A stretch of DNA of 21,820 nucleotides from positions 1 through 21,820 of the IMG/VR virus record IMGVR_UViG_3300011253_001092. The stretch is one strand, 5' to 3'. Of this stretch, positions 1 through 7,925 are shown piece by piece; the first letter of the stretch is position 1, and each line of letters starts with the position of its first letter. The notes beneath the pieces are model-generated. The model was given only the letters and a program-made list of their open reading frames with translations, made no database searches and was not told the origin of the DNA. Made by a program: the position numbers and the translations under genes. The stretch is from a virus.

Positions 1-114
1 GCGCAGGAACGCTGCGCGAGCTCGGCGCCAGCGGCGGTTGTATCCTCGCTTCGACGCGCTTTCTCTGACGTCGGTGACCCTAAGCTTTTCGTGCTTGGGT
101 GCTGCGTATGGCAC
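1..114 (-). CDS. HNH endonuclease, N-terminal part (cut by window edge)
   Basis: An open frame of 38 codons begins with GTG at 112-114 and runs off the left edge. Its start overlaps the TAG stop of the upstream gene by one base (TAGTG). The peptide contains RESASKRGYNRRWRRARAAF, which matches the basic N-terminal stretch of phage HNH endonucleases that sit just before the terminase genes. The zinc and HNH motifs would lie outside the window, so the catalytic part is not seen. If the call is right, the terminase should follow immediately to the left. No strong Shine-Dalgarno is visible; coupling to the upstream gene would explain initiation. Confidence 0.6.
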   Translation of the reverse strand, partial: MPYAAPKHEKLRVTDVRESASKRGYNRRWRRARAAFLR

Positions 115-452
115 TAACTATCTATTGCGTTCAGCCGGATCTGATCCACCAGTGTCTGCGCCGGGCTTGAGTCTGTCGTCACCGTGATCTGTATCGTGTA
201 CGCCGCACCATCCTGACCGCCAGCCACTGAGAACTGCACAGCCTGACCGATGATCACGGTACGGTTTCGTATCGTTAGCGCGGCGGTGTTAACGACCTTG
301 TTTGCCAGCGTTAGGTCGCTTGTGGTGACCTCTACAATAGTAGGCGTTCCCGTTAACAGCTCACCCGCGTCCAGCTTGTCGGTGTAATCAACCGACACCA
401 GCCGGGTCTCGCCCGTTCGCTTGCTGTGGATCTGAGGGGCGTCAGCGCTCAA
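114..452 (-). CDS. Small virion protein, fiber-tail adaptor type
   Basis: This 112-residue protein begins with TTG at 450-452, preceded by a good GAGGTG ribosome site at about 7-8 bases. It is rich in beta-branched residues, with a KRTGETRLVSVDYTD segment near the N-terminus and a predicted immunoglobulin-like beta pattern ending in VDQIRLNA. This layout resembles small phage proteins annotated as fiber-tail adaptors: a GETR-like start, then a beta sandwich with a GG-D-G turn. It lies between tail-fibre genes and the HNH gene, which supports a structural role. The family assignment rests on pattern only; it could also be another small head-tail or tail component. Confidence 0.5.
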   Translation of the reverse strand: MSADAPQIHSKRTGETRLVSVDYTDKLDAGELLTGTPTIVEVTTSDLTLANKVVNTAALTIRNRTVIIGQAVQFSVAGGQDGAAYTIQITVTTDSSPAQTLVDQIRLNAIDS

Positions 453-463
453 AGTTAGTCACC

Positions 464-745
464 TCAATGGCTCCTATGCGGTGGCAGCACGTAGTGCAGG
501 CGCTGGCTTGTAAGCACGTAGTGCATGCGTGCTCCGGCGATCGCATAGTCCAGTCCCTCGGCTGTAGGCACTACCACACAGATATCGGTTGATATGGCCA
601 GGCGGCCTTGCGCGTCGACGGCCAGGAAGTCGTCCGCATCTATTTGCAGCGAGCATCGGTCAGGCGGTATTGCAGCACCCGCGCCTGCCTGCGGAAAGTA
701 TCGCGAGGCGAAATAGCGGGACGCGAAATAGCGCTGAGCGAACAA
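464..745 (-). CDS. Small phage structural-region protein with YFASR repeats
   Basis: This 93-residue protein starts with TTG at 743-745, directly after the TAA of the M14 gene, with an AAGG ribosome site about 9 bases upstream. The N-terminus repeats RYFASRYFASRYFP, a short aromatic-basic repeat seen in many small uncharacterised phage proteins next to tail genes. The middle (DADDFLAVDAQGRLAI) looks like a beta hairpin. The C-terminus repeats a HYVL motif twice. I do not recognise a function. The position inside the tail-gene run suggests a virion-associated or assembly role. Confidence 0.6.
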   Translation of the reverse strand: MFAQRYFASRYFASRYFPQAGAGAAIPPDRCSLQIDADDFLAVDAQGRLAISTDICVVVPTAEGLDYAIAGARMHYVLTSQRLHYVLPPHRSH

Positions 746-2638
746 TTACGGGAACCTTTTCGCTTGCGCTGCGCTATCCAGGTTCCATGACTCAAACGAT
801 GGCCCGCCGTTGCTTGGGATCAGCACAAGCCAAGAATTAAGGCGAAATAGAACCGGCGTGCCAGATGGCGCGTTAACGTTCTTATACTGGCATCGGAACG
901 CGAGATCGGTTACCGATATGTCGGTGGTGTTCTGCGCGCTGGGCATAACGAAGCGCATAGCACTGATAACGATGTTGCTGCGCTTCGATGTGTCGCCGCT
1001 CGCGTAACCTTCTTCTGCAAGCCGCGCGATACTGTCCTCGCGACTGAACACACCAACGTTTTGCCCGAAATGAGGCCGAAAATACAGCTGATCGCCTGTG
1101 TCGCCGCCTGGGTAGACGTTCATCTTCCATAGCGCTATTGCAACGCCCTGGAAATCGACAGGCACGTACATGCCGTAGTCAACAACTTTGGTCCAGGTGT
1201 GCGTCCCGCTGCCGTCGCCTGTTATCGTCACCGCAACCCCATTGGGGCCGGTGACCGATATCTCGAAATCGTCGTCGGTTTTATTAATTACCCAGTAAGT
1301 CGTCCTGACCTTATGGCCGTGCTCACTTGAGCCGGGCGGTAGCGCCCCGTCGCTGCTTAGCTGGATGGTGTCTCCATTCACCAACAGATGTCCGACGTCG
1401 CGCAGCTTGTTGTCTGTTGCGAAGTCCGTTGTATAGGTGCCGTTCGTAACCGTGTAGCGGACTGTGTCGATCCATCCGTCGCCCTCCGGGCCGTCGCCGT
1501 CGGCTTGGTTGTCGGTCTCTAAGTTGAGGAACTGGCCTTCGTGAAACTGACGGAACTGGGGGCCGGTGGCCTCTCGGTGTTTCCGGGACGGCAGACTGGC
1601 CATCGCGATGATCGAGTTGCCCAACCAGTTGACCGCCTTGGCCATATCGGTGGTGTTGGTAACGTCGACGTTTGCCTTGCCCAACTCAAGAATAACGCCC
1701 CACTTATCAAGACCTGATACGTAGTTAACCATCCACGGCGGCGGGCGCGTTGTCCGTGATTCTGGGTCGATCTTCGCGCCAGCGCCGAACGCTTCTTTAG
1801 CCGCCCACATGAACTGTCCGATCTCGACCGTTTCGTTGCAGGCCGGAGGGATAATCCCGGCGTGAACGTCGATTGATACACCATAGGTGTGGACGTCAAT
1901 CACCCCGGTTAGCCCTTCGGCGGTGTCGATCAACCCCTTAATGGCGATCGTTTCTATTTCTGAATATTCGGACGCACCCTGGTACTTATCAGCGTCAGCG
2001 CTCGAGTATTCGGTGAAGGCATCAGACCAAAACCCATCGGAGCCCCAGTTGCGATTCAGATCCACCGCGGTGCCTGATGTGTTGGTCCGCGAATTAATGT
2101 CGTATCCGTCTGGGTTGCCCACCGGAATGAAGTACAGCGTCGTGTCGCCGCGGATCTGATTAAAACCGTACAGCGTGTTGTTGTAGAACAATTTGGCGAC
2201 GTCCAATAGCGCCGCCGCGCCGTCCTTTTCGTTACCGTGTAGGGCGCCGACGATGATCAGGGAGTGCGTGGCGCGCTGCGGTTCGAACTTATAGGCGTAG
2301 ATGGTGTTGCCGTCGTTGGTTGTGCCTGTCAACGCCTGCTTGGTGACTGTTACGCCCTTTTTTGTTTGCCCACTCGTGAACTGACCGTCCCACCGCGCGA
2401 TAACGTCGACATAATCGTCGCTGGTGAGCGTAGGCGCTGCGGTCACGTCACCTGCAACCGCAGTTAACGGGTAAAGCCCTGGCGATGCACCACCGGCGAA
2501 CGACGCCCCAGCCAGGTCAGCCGGCAACATCCGCTTAAGCAGCGCCGCGCTGGTGTCGTGGACAAGCGCGAAGTCTGCAGCCAGGTCTATGTCAGACTCA
2601 CCCAGCGCGGTCAGCTCTGGCGCCAGTTTATTGGTCAT
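746..2638 (-). CDS. Tail protein with M14 zinc carboxypeptidase domain
   Basis: This 630-residue protein has a short phage-tail type N-terminus (about 1-60), an M14 metallocarboxypeptidase domain (about 75-345) and a beta-rich C-terminal half. The zinc and catalytic signature is complete by eye: HGNE at 134-137 (ligands H134 and E137), NPDG at 175-178, NRNW at 195-198 (R196), DVH with H250 as third ligand, and ELG with E318 as the general base. M14 enzymes remove C-terminal residues from peptides, or cleave peptidoglycan stem peptides or gamma-glutamyl bonds. Here the target could be cell-wall peptide, a surface protein or a poly-gamma-glutamate capsule. The gene starts with ATG overlapping the upstream stop (ATGA). 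Domain identity is strong; the virion location is inferred from the neighbours. Confidence 0.85.
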   Translation of the reverse strand: MTNKLAPELTALGESDIDLAADFALVHDTSAALLKRMLPADLAGASFAGGASPGLYPLTAVAGDVTAAPTLTSDDYVDVIARWDGQFTSGQTKKGVTVTKQALTGTTNDGNTIYAYKFEPQRATHSLIIVGALHGNEKDGAAALLDVAKLFYNNTLYGFNQIRGDTTLYFIPVGNPDGYDINSRTNTSGTAVDLNRNWGSDGFWSDAFTEYSSADADKYQGASEYSEIETIAIKGLIDTAEGLTGVIDVHTYGVSIDVHAGIIPPACNETVEIGQFMWAAKEAFGAGAKIDPESRTTRPPPWMVNYVSGLDKWGVILELGKANVDVTNTTDMAKAVNWLGNSIIAMASLPSRKHREATGPQFRQFHEGQFLNLETDNQADGDGPEGDGWIDTVRYTVTNGTYTTDFATDNKLRDVGHLLVNGDTIQLSSDGALPPGSSEHGHKVRTTYWVINKTDDDFEISVTGPNGVAVTITGDGSGTHTWTKVVDYGMYVPVDFQGVAIALWKMNVYPGGDTGDQLYFRPHFGQNVGVFSREDSIARLAEEGYASGDTSKRSNIVISAMRFVMPSAQNTTDISVTDLAFRCQYKNVNAPSGTPVLFRLNSWLVLIPSNGGPSFESWNLDSAAQAKRFP

Positions 2639-3900
2639 GTTTTATCCAGCGTGATAGCGGTTCGGTTACCGTCCGCGTCCACGGTCGCAGTGATGCGATT
2701 CTTGCTGTCTGCTTCGTCGCGGAATTGCATCGTGTCCGTGGCTGCACCAGAGACCAGCCCGTAATTCGCTGCAGCAACCAGTCGCAAGAATTGGCGCAGC
2801 GTGGTTGTGCCTTCGAAAACTTCATCGAGCACCGCATCGCCAACCGCTGACGAGCTCAGGTTATTCAGCGCGCCGATTAAGTTCGAGATCGCAGTAAGCT
2901 GGCTGTCCAGGTTCGCGCTTGCCAGGCCGGCCGCCGTGCGAATATCTGCCTCCGTGAGCGTGCTAAACCCTGTCGCTGTAGCTGAGGCCGCGAATTGCGT
3001 GTCCATGTTGGCGGAGCCGAGACCAACAGCAGCGCGTATGCCCGCGGCGTCCAAATCATTCAGGTTGGTGTTCGCGGTTAATGTTCGGCTTGCCGCGGCC
3101 CATACTGCCGAAGCAATAGCCACCGGCGAGGCATCGCCTGCGATCCAGTCATTCGCGATAGCGTCAGCAATAGCTTGTAGCACTGCGTTACCGTCGCCTT
3201 CGTTAAGCAGGGCGAGCTCTATCCGTCCTGCAAGCGCGTCAGCGGATGCCGTGGTCATGTCGACCTCAGTTAACCCGCTGCCGTTCGAGCCAATCCTAGC
3301 GAAGCTGTCGCCCGTTTGTGGCGTGTGTCCGTTTAGGTTGTCGAGATAGCCCGCGCGAGCAGCCGTCAGGCGCGTGAGAATGGCATCAACATCGAAGCCA
3401 CCGCCATCGGATACCGGCAGCCCGCCTGCGGCATCTGCGGCCGCGGCTGGTAGTGCGGTGCCTGCCAATCCGCGCTCTGCAGAATAGGCAAGTGAGGCGG
3501 TTTCGAGGTTGTCAGCAGCGGAACTGCTGCCGCTTATTTGCGCCACGTTCACGTTGTTAGCCAACGGTATATGGATGGTTTCCTCGATGGCGTCGTCGAA
3601 TTCGATCGAGATCAACGAATACGCACCACTGGCAATCGCCGCATCTGGCAGATCAAGGCGGTAAAGGCCTTTACAGTTCGTTGCGTCGACCTCAACAAAT
3701 CCGCCGTCTGCGTGCGCACCTGTAACGGTTTGGGTTACAAGCGATATCGCGGCACGCGCGGCACGCGGCAAGACATAACTGCACGTTGCGCCAGCGCTGT
3801 CGTGTGCCAATCCTGGTTTTGCCAGCCCAGTGGTTGAATCACGCAACCGAAGGTAGATCGTTTGATCTGTATCGCCCGCGCGAATGTTGAACTCTGGCAT
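2635..3900 (-). CDS. Tail-fibre-like protein with helical repeats
   Basis: This 421-residue protein starts with ATG immediately after the TAA of the 797-residue fibre gene and ends in an ATGA overlap with the M14 gene. Residues 1-115 form a beta domain (FNIRAGDTDQTIYLRLRD, then YRLDLPDAAI and YSLISIEF) typical of N-terminal modules of phage baseplate or fibre proteins. The middle is alanine-rich, and an IRAAVGLGSANMD motif at 288-300 recurs as IRTAAGLASANLD at 320-332, a repeat common in trimeric fibre shafts. The C-terminus (RFLRLVAAANYGLVSGA, then ITATVDADGNRTAITLD) resembles the tail of other phage fibre-region proteins. It probably forms part of a receptor-binding structure. The exact family is not known to me. 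Confidence 0.7.
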   Translation of the reverse strand: MPEFNIRAGDTDQTIYLRLRDSTTGLAKPGLAHDSAGATCSYVLPRAARAAISLVTQTVTGAHADGGFVEVDATNCKGLYRLDLPDAAIASGAYSLISIEFDDAIEETIHIPLANNVNVAQISGSSSAADNLETASLAYSAERGLAGTALPAAAADAAGGLPVSDGGGFDVDAILTRLTAARAGYLDNLNGHTPQTGDSFARIGSNGSGLTEVDMTTASADALAGRIELALLNEGDGNAVLQAIADAIANDWIAGDASPVAIASAVWAAASRTLTANTNLNDLDAAGIRAAVGLGSANMDTQFAASATATGFSTLTEADIRTAAGLASANLDSQLTAISNLIGALNNLSSSAVGDAVLDEVFEGTTTLRQFLRLVAAANYGLVSGAATDTMQFRDEADSKNRITATVDADGNRTAITLDKT

Positions 3901-6294
3901 TTACGCAAGGCCTCCAGATAACGGCAGGAAACCACCGCTCAGATGAATGTCGCTTAAAGCGGGGATCGAACTTCCAGATCCGCCTGTGTTGTCCTCAACC
4001 GTGCCAACGGTCCAGAATCCCGAGCCGTAAAACATGTTGTAAACGGTCTTATGCCAGTCCTCGCCGTGATCTACGGTCGATACTTTGACCTCGCCCACTG
4101 AGCCCTTGAAGTAATCCGTAGTGAGCCAGCGAAACAGGCGCGCGACCTCACTGGACGCGGTGCCGTGTAGCGTTCGGGTACTGCCTTCGGAATCCACCTC
4201 AACGCGGGCGTTGCCGTTCGTTTGAACGTAGAGCTTGGCTGCGCCGCTCACATCGCCGTTAAACGTGCACACGACATAGGTGTCGGTATTCGCAGGGACC
4301 GCGCTGCCTGCACTCGATCCACTCATCCGGCCGCTATTGGTATCAACGAACCATTCAACCGAATCATTCGACGGCTCTAAGCGCGCCAAGAAACCCGCGC
4401 GGCTACCTGCGCCGGTCAGGTTTGCAATCACTGCATGCTCTGCGCTGCCGGTAGAGTCGTAATTAACGAAAAACTCAACCGTGAGTTCGTCATGCGACGT
4501 TAAATCAATCAGCGGCCCGGTTAACCGAGCGTTACTTGATTCCAGTAGGTTCGTGCCAACCTGCGGCATGTGAACGTTAGGATTAAGTGCTGTGGACTGC
4601 TCCACCAAGCCCTCAACCTTGAACGGCTGCAGACCGTTCACGTCGGCAACCTCTTTGGTGTCGTCGTGCATGTTGCCCGCGAAATCCAACACTAAAGCGG
4701 TGTTCGGGTAGACGTTCGCCGGGTCTTGGTTGTCCGCTGCGGCGGCGTTGCCCGCATAGATCCAGTATCGGTCGTCGCTTGACGTGCTGATCGAACCTTT
4801 GGCGCGTGCGCTGTACGCCGGGCCACCCAGCGGTGGATAAGCTTGGACGCCAGCCTCAGCTTTGCCGGTAGGACCAACACCCAGCGGTGTGAAATCGGTA
4901 TAAAAGCCGCCTGAGCAGTACAAGATCTGCCCCGGAACACTGCCGCCCGGATGGCCGCGAACGTTGGTCGGCCGATATTGCGGCGTCCCTGTGGAGCTTG
5001 TTATGTCGAGTGTTTTTGACCAGCTGCTGTCGCTATACAGCCACTTCTGCATTTCTGCCGCATCTTCGTCGCCGATGCTTAAATAACAACCCTTAACGAC
5101 CGTTGTATCGATACACGCGCCGGATGGGTAAAACGGGTTGTTCGTGTTCTCCAGATTGCCGCCGTTTGCGATCTTCTCGGTTGACCAGGCGCTTGCTCCG
5201 TTCGGCTCAGCCCAGTGGTATTCGATATTAGCGGCGACGCCAGACGGATAGTAAGCCAACACAGCGACCGGCGTGCCGGCGCTGTTGTACTCGAAGCCCG
5301 CCAGCCAAACAACGTGGCTGCCGGCGCTCAAGTCCATCACGGTCGAGCTGGTATTGATGTGCGACAAAGTGAACCCGCCGGCAGGGATACTGCCATCGGT
5401 GTTCATTAACGTGCCGTCAGTGTTCTTAAATGCGTCTGCTGTCGCGTCGTAATAGAACTGGCAGGCGTATTTATTGCCCGCGTTCGCGTGCTCGCCAGTA
5501 ACTAAGAAATCAATCCGATCAACACCGTTGCTGATCATGTGCAAATAGGGCGTTGTCTGCGTGCCGCCCGGATTCCAGAGGTTTTGCAGCGATCCGAATG
5601 TGGCGCCGTTGTCGGTTGACTCGTGCAACACCCATGTGGTGGTTGCGTGCCTACTGACCGCCGCGATGTATTGCCCGGAATTGAGCGAACTTAAGCGAGC
5701 CAGGTTGGCGTATGACTGGCCGGGCGTTGTCGAGAAGCCCGATATGACAGTCTGCTCACTGCCCCACGCTGTCACGTCGCGCGCGTTGGTGCTGACGTAG
5801 GTGCTTAGGACCGTCTGCGATGCGTTGTGCGACGGCACGGCGATGATCAGCTTGCCGTCTGACCGCATTTCTAACGCGGCGTTATTGTGGTCGTCGCCAG
5901 GATCGCGATCAGGCTCTACCGTGCCATGCGTGATCCGGTCTGTGCCTAAGTCCCACTTGTAAATGTGAGCAATGTGGTTCGAGTTGTCAGGATGCGCGGT
6001 CCAGTAGATCGCGCCGCTACCGGTGGCGTCGTAAATCGCTGACGGATTGTTAAACGCAAAGATCCAGATCGCGCCGCGACTCAGGATCTGACCGTGTGCA
6101 TATAGGTGATGCGATAGAACGGTGCCTGCGTCGTCGGTGATCCTTAGGTCTGATCCGTCCTCTTTCGCGTGCGCGAGTATCGTGCTCGGGATATTAAACG
6201 CTAACGGGAAATCCGTGTGCGAGCCTGAGCCTTCAACCTGATCCGAATCCGCCGTGATCGATACGCGTTTCGACCATTCAGGTAATGGGGGCAT
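3901..6294 (-). CDS. Tail fibre with DUF2341-like, BNR-like and LamG-like domains
   Basis: This 797-residue protein opens with a DUF2341-like beta domain (about 1-110: FPLAFNI, DGSDLRITDDAGT, GAIWIFAF). Residues of about 140-460 look like a BNR or sialidase-type beta propeller: repeated S-x-D-x-G and W-containing strands, including STDNGATFGSLQNLW. Residues of about 600-750 look like a LamG/concanavalin-A-like lectin fold (LTVEFFVNYDS, TYVVCTFNGD, YFKGSVGEVKVS). The C-terminus is low complexity and ends LSGGFLPLSGGLA. Such proteins bind or cut surface glycans as receptor-recognition fibres; I cannot assign an enzyme activity by eye. The ATG start has AGGA six bases upstream. It is the first gene after the lysis cassette in this transcription direction. 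Confidence 0.75.
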   Translation of the reverse strand: MPPLPEWSKRVSITADSDQVEGSGSHTDFPLAFNIPSTILAHAKEDGSDLRITDDAGTVLSHHLYAHGQILSRGAIWIFAFNNPSAIYDATGSGAIYWTAHPDNSNHIAHIYKWDLGTDRITHGTVEPDRDPGDDHNNAALEMRSDGKLIIAVPSHNASQTVLSTYVSTNARDVTAWGSEQTVISGFSTTPGQSYANLARLSSLNSGQYIAAVSRHATTTWVLHESTDNGATFGSLQNLWNPGGTQTTPYLHMISNGVDRIDFLVTGEHANAGNKYACQFYYDATADAFKNTDGTLMNTDGSIPAGGFTLSHINTSSTVMDLSAGSHVVWLAGFEYNSAGTPVAVLAYYPSGVAANIEYHWAEPNGASAWSTEKIANGGNLENTNNPFYPSGACIDTTVVKGCYLSIGDEDAAEMQKWLYSDSSWSKTLDITSSTGTPQYRPTNVRGHPGGSVPGQILYCSGGFYTDFTPLGVGPTGKAEAGVQAYPPLGGPAYSARAKGSISTSSDDRYWIYAGNAAAADNQDPANVYPNTALVLDFAGNMHDDTKEVADVNGLQPFKVEGLVEQSTALNPNVHMPQVGTNLLESSNARLTGPLIDLTSHDELTVEFFVNYDSTGSAEHAVIANLTGAGSRAGFLARLEPSNDSVEWFVDTNSGRMSGSSAGSAVPANTDTYVVCTFNGDVSGAAKLYVQTNGNARVEVDSEGSTRTLHGTASSEVARLFRWLTTDYFKGSVGEVKVSTVDHGEDWHKTVYNMFYGSGFWTVGTVEDNTGGSGSSIPALSDIHLSGGFLPLSGGLA

Positions 6295-6337
6295 ACGTGA
6301 TCCTGCCGCTGTGCAGCATAGAAATTAGGGTTAAGGG

Positions 6338-6601
6338 TTATTCGCGCGCCCAGATCTCCAGCGCGTTCAATCGTCCGTTGCAGGTACGGGCCGCCGTATC
6401 TGCCCACATCCAGCACTGGACCGCGTCTTTGTATTTCAGCGCGTCACAATCAGGGATCGGAACTGGCGCTGTCATCGATTCGTCGGGTTTCAGTCTCACT
6501 GGCTCGCACATCGGTGGCAGCTCTGGCTTTGTACTCGCGCATGACATCAAGCAGAGATTCAGCAATAGCAGCATCACCGCATTCCGCAGCTTTCGGATCA
6601 C
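6338..6601 (-). CDS. Rz1-like outer-membrane spanin lipoprotein
   Basis: This 87-residue protein begins with GTG at 6599-6601 (GAGG about nine bases upstream). It has a hydrophobic signal (VMLLLLNLCLMSC) whose LMSC lipobox makes C21 the acylated residue. The mature part starts CASTKPELPPMCEP, proline-rich as in Rz1 proteins. It starts inside the Rz-like gene in another frame and extends about 112 bases beyond its stop, one of the known Rz/Rz1 arrangements. The o-spanin sits in the outer membrane and binds the periplasmic end of Rz to fuse the two membranes at the last step of lysis. It is longer than lambda Rz1 (60 residues); mature cysteines at about 32, 52 and 63 are extra. Confidence 0.8.
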   Translation of the reverse strand: MIRKLRNAVMLLLLNLCLMSCASTKPELPPMCEPVRLKPDESMTAPVPIPDCDALKYKDAVQCWMWADTAARTCNGRLNALEIWARE

Positions 6602-6905
6602 TGGTTACTACCTCATCGACTTGAGCAACAGACTTGAAGGTCTGCCGGTCTCGGGCTTTTTCTCTGGCCTGCATGTCCGCAACAAGCTTTGCGGTGCGCT
6701 GCGCCTCTTGTTGAGATAGGCGGGCCTGTTCTTTTTGGTGCGTGTAGGCGATCTGCCAGGACTTGGCAACATACTTTGCCGCGCCGCGGGCTTCCGCCTG
6801 CTTTAACTGGATAACCGCGAAGGCTGCAAGCGCTGCAACCACTGTGGAGATCACTAAAATTTTTGCCTTTCGCTTAGCCCACCACAGCGCGATGGTTGCG
6901 ATCAT
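6450..6905 (-). CDS. Rz-like inner-membrane spanin
   Basis: This 151-residue protein has one N-terminal transmembrane segment (about residues 16-33, ILVISTVVAALAAFAVI). A long charged helix follows (HQKEQARLSQQEAQRTAKLVADMQAREKARDR) and is likely a periplasmic coiled coil, the standard layout of i-spanins. The start ATG overlaps the endolysin stop as ATGA, and the 3' third overlaps the Rz1-like gene in another frame. It is expected to pair with that lipoprotein across the periplasm. Recognition rests on topology, coiled coil and the nested lipoprotein; sequence identity to lambda Rz is not obvious. Confidence 0.8.
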   Translation of the reverse strand: MIATIALWWAKRKAKILVISTVVAALAAFAVIQLKQAEARGAAKYVAKSWQIAYTHQKEQARLSQQEAQRTAKLVADMQAREKARDRQTFKSVAQVDEVVTSDPKAAECGDAAIAESLLDVMREYKARAATDVRASETETRRIDDSASSDP

Positions 6906-7375
6906 GCAGCTAAGTCAAGGTGATATGCAGGCGCATCCGTGTACTGGGCTGGGTACTGCTTCCACGGCAGTTGGATATGCGGGCCGTCTTGCGATTTCCA
7001 TTTACCGCCCCAGCCGAGCGGGATCCCAAGCTCAGCCGCTGCTGGACGCCAGGCTTCAAGCCAGACACGCTCGTATAACGCGAACTCCCAGCACGCTTTG
7101 CCGTTCAGATAAATCATGAAGTCCAGCGCATGGCTTACCGGCGGGCCGCGGCGCGGGCGTCCACCCGCAGTCAGCGGGCGCGCGAAGCGGTGGCGTGATT
7201 TCAACGTCCACGATTTGCCCGCGGCCTTGAATTCGATCTGCTCTTGAAGCGTTCGGCCACCGTCGATAATGCCGAAATCAAACGGGCTGCGTGCGAGCGC
7301 GAGCGGGGCAACGTCCTGCAGGTGTTGGTGGCATTCAGCGAGGTTGCGGCGGCTGCGTGCACCGAATTTAAACAT
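6902..7375 (-). CDS. Endolysin, M15-family peptidase
   Basis: This 157-residue protein matches the single-domain M15 endolysins, which cut the L-alanyl-D-glutamate bond of peptidoglycan stem peptides. GIIDGGRT at 35-42 is the conserved substrate-binding strand. H62 (SRH), D85 (HALDF) and H133 (DGPHIQL) are the expected zinc ligands, and D130 the catalytic acid. Between H62 and D85 lie 22 residues, many G, P and R, where a compact family member has about six, so the loop is extended. There is no signal peptide, so export needs a holin. It starts ATG directly after the TAA of the 109-residue membrane protein and overlaps the Rz-like start. Confidence 0.85.
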   Translation of the reverse strand: MFKFGARSRRNLAECHQHLQDVAPLALARSPFDFGIIDGGRTLQEQIEFKAAGKSWTLKSRHRFARPLTAGGRPRRGPPVSHALDFMIYLNGKACWEFALYERVWLEAWRPAAAELGIPLGWGGKWKSQDGPHIQLPWKQYPAQYTDAPAYHLDLAA

Positions 7376-7705
7376 TTACGAGCCCTCGTAACTTTTTCGC
7401 CACTGCCACGGCTTGATCCGTCGGGACATTAGCGCCGCTTTGCCGGCGGTTATGCACTGACCGACGGTGCAAATAAAATGCGGGATCTGCGCTTGTGGAT
7501 CGCCTTCGTGGAACATTGAATCGACGATTTCTTCGAACCCGAACATCATGGCAAACCCGACAATCCACAAGCGCAACCGTGTCTGGTCGCTATCAGGCGC
7601 CCACCAGGCCGCGGCCGTCCAAATGATTGCGAGATAGACCACCATCGCACCAGCCGTAAACTCGCCTACGGGTGTGGCCACCGCGAAAAAATCAGCCTTT
7701 GTCAT
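7376..7705 (-). CDS. Small membrane protein, holin candidate
   Basis: This 109-residue protein has two clear hydrophobic segments (about 14-35, FTAGAMVVYLAIIWTAAAWWA, and 45-63, LWIVGFAMMFGF). A weaker third lies at 74-93, and the C-terminus is basic (SRRIKPWQWRKSYEG). Location directly upstream of the endolysin, size, several membrane segments and a charged tail fit a holin that opens the inner membrane at the lysis time. No specific holin family is recognised, and one of the two small upstream proteins could be the real holin or an antiholin. The gene ends TAA touching the endolysin ATG and begins 14 bases inside the preceding gene. Confidence 0.55.
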   Translation of the reverse strand: MTKADFFAVATPVGEFTAGAMVVYLAIIWTAAAWWAPDSDQTRLRLWIVGFAMMFGFEEIVDSMFHEGDPQAQIPHFICTVGQCITAGKAALMSRRIKPWQWRKSYEGS

Positions 7706-7925
7706 GGTTCAACAGCGTTCGCTCGATGCGCTCAAGCTGCGCGAACGTATCGCCCTGGTCGTGATACTTGGTGATCGTCTGCTCTGCAGCATCAATAGCC
7801 GCACGTCGCGATTTTTCGGCCTGCTCAGACAGCACATTGAGCATATTGGTCGTTCGCTGGTTGCGCGCTTCCGTTTCCCTGCGTTCGATGAAGATCGAAA
7901 ACGGCCAGACCTGGGCCAGATTCAT
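7692..7925 (-). CDS. Small coiled-coil protein of the lysis cassette
   Basis: This 77-residue protein starts at an ATGA junction with the upstream gene and overlaps the holin candidate by 14 bases. After a short hydrophobic start (NLAQVWPFSIFI) it is highly charged and helical (ERRETEARNQRTT, SEQAEKSRRAAIDAAEQ, QLERIERTLLNHD). It could be membrane-anchored at the N-terminus with a coiled coil, but there is no full transmembrane segment. Function is unknown; its place between two membrane-type small genes suggests a lysis-associated role. Confidence 0.55.
   Translation of the reverse strand: MNLAQVWPFSIFIERRETEARNQRTTNMLNVLSEQAEKSRRAAIDAAEQTITKYHDQGDTFAQLERIERTLLNHDKG

Noticed and set aside
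2801-3349. 182-residue plus-strand frame opposite the 421-residue fibre gene
   Set aside because: Alanine-rich mirror of the opposite strand, no ribosome site, and it would break the fibre gene that has good protein features.
6285-6719. 144-residue plus-strand frame over the spanin genes
   Set aside because: Lies opposite two nested genes with clear lipobox and transmembrane features; no start signal.
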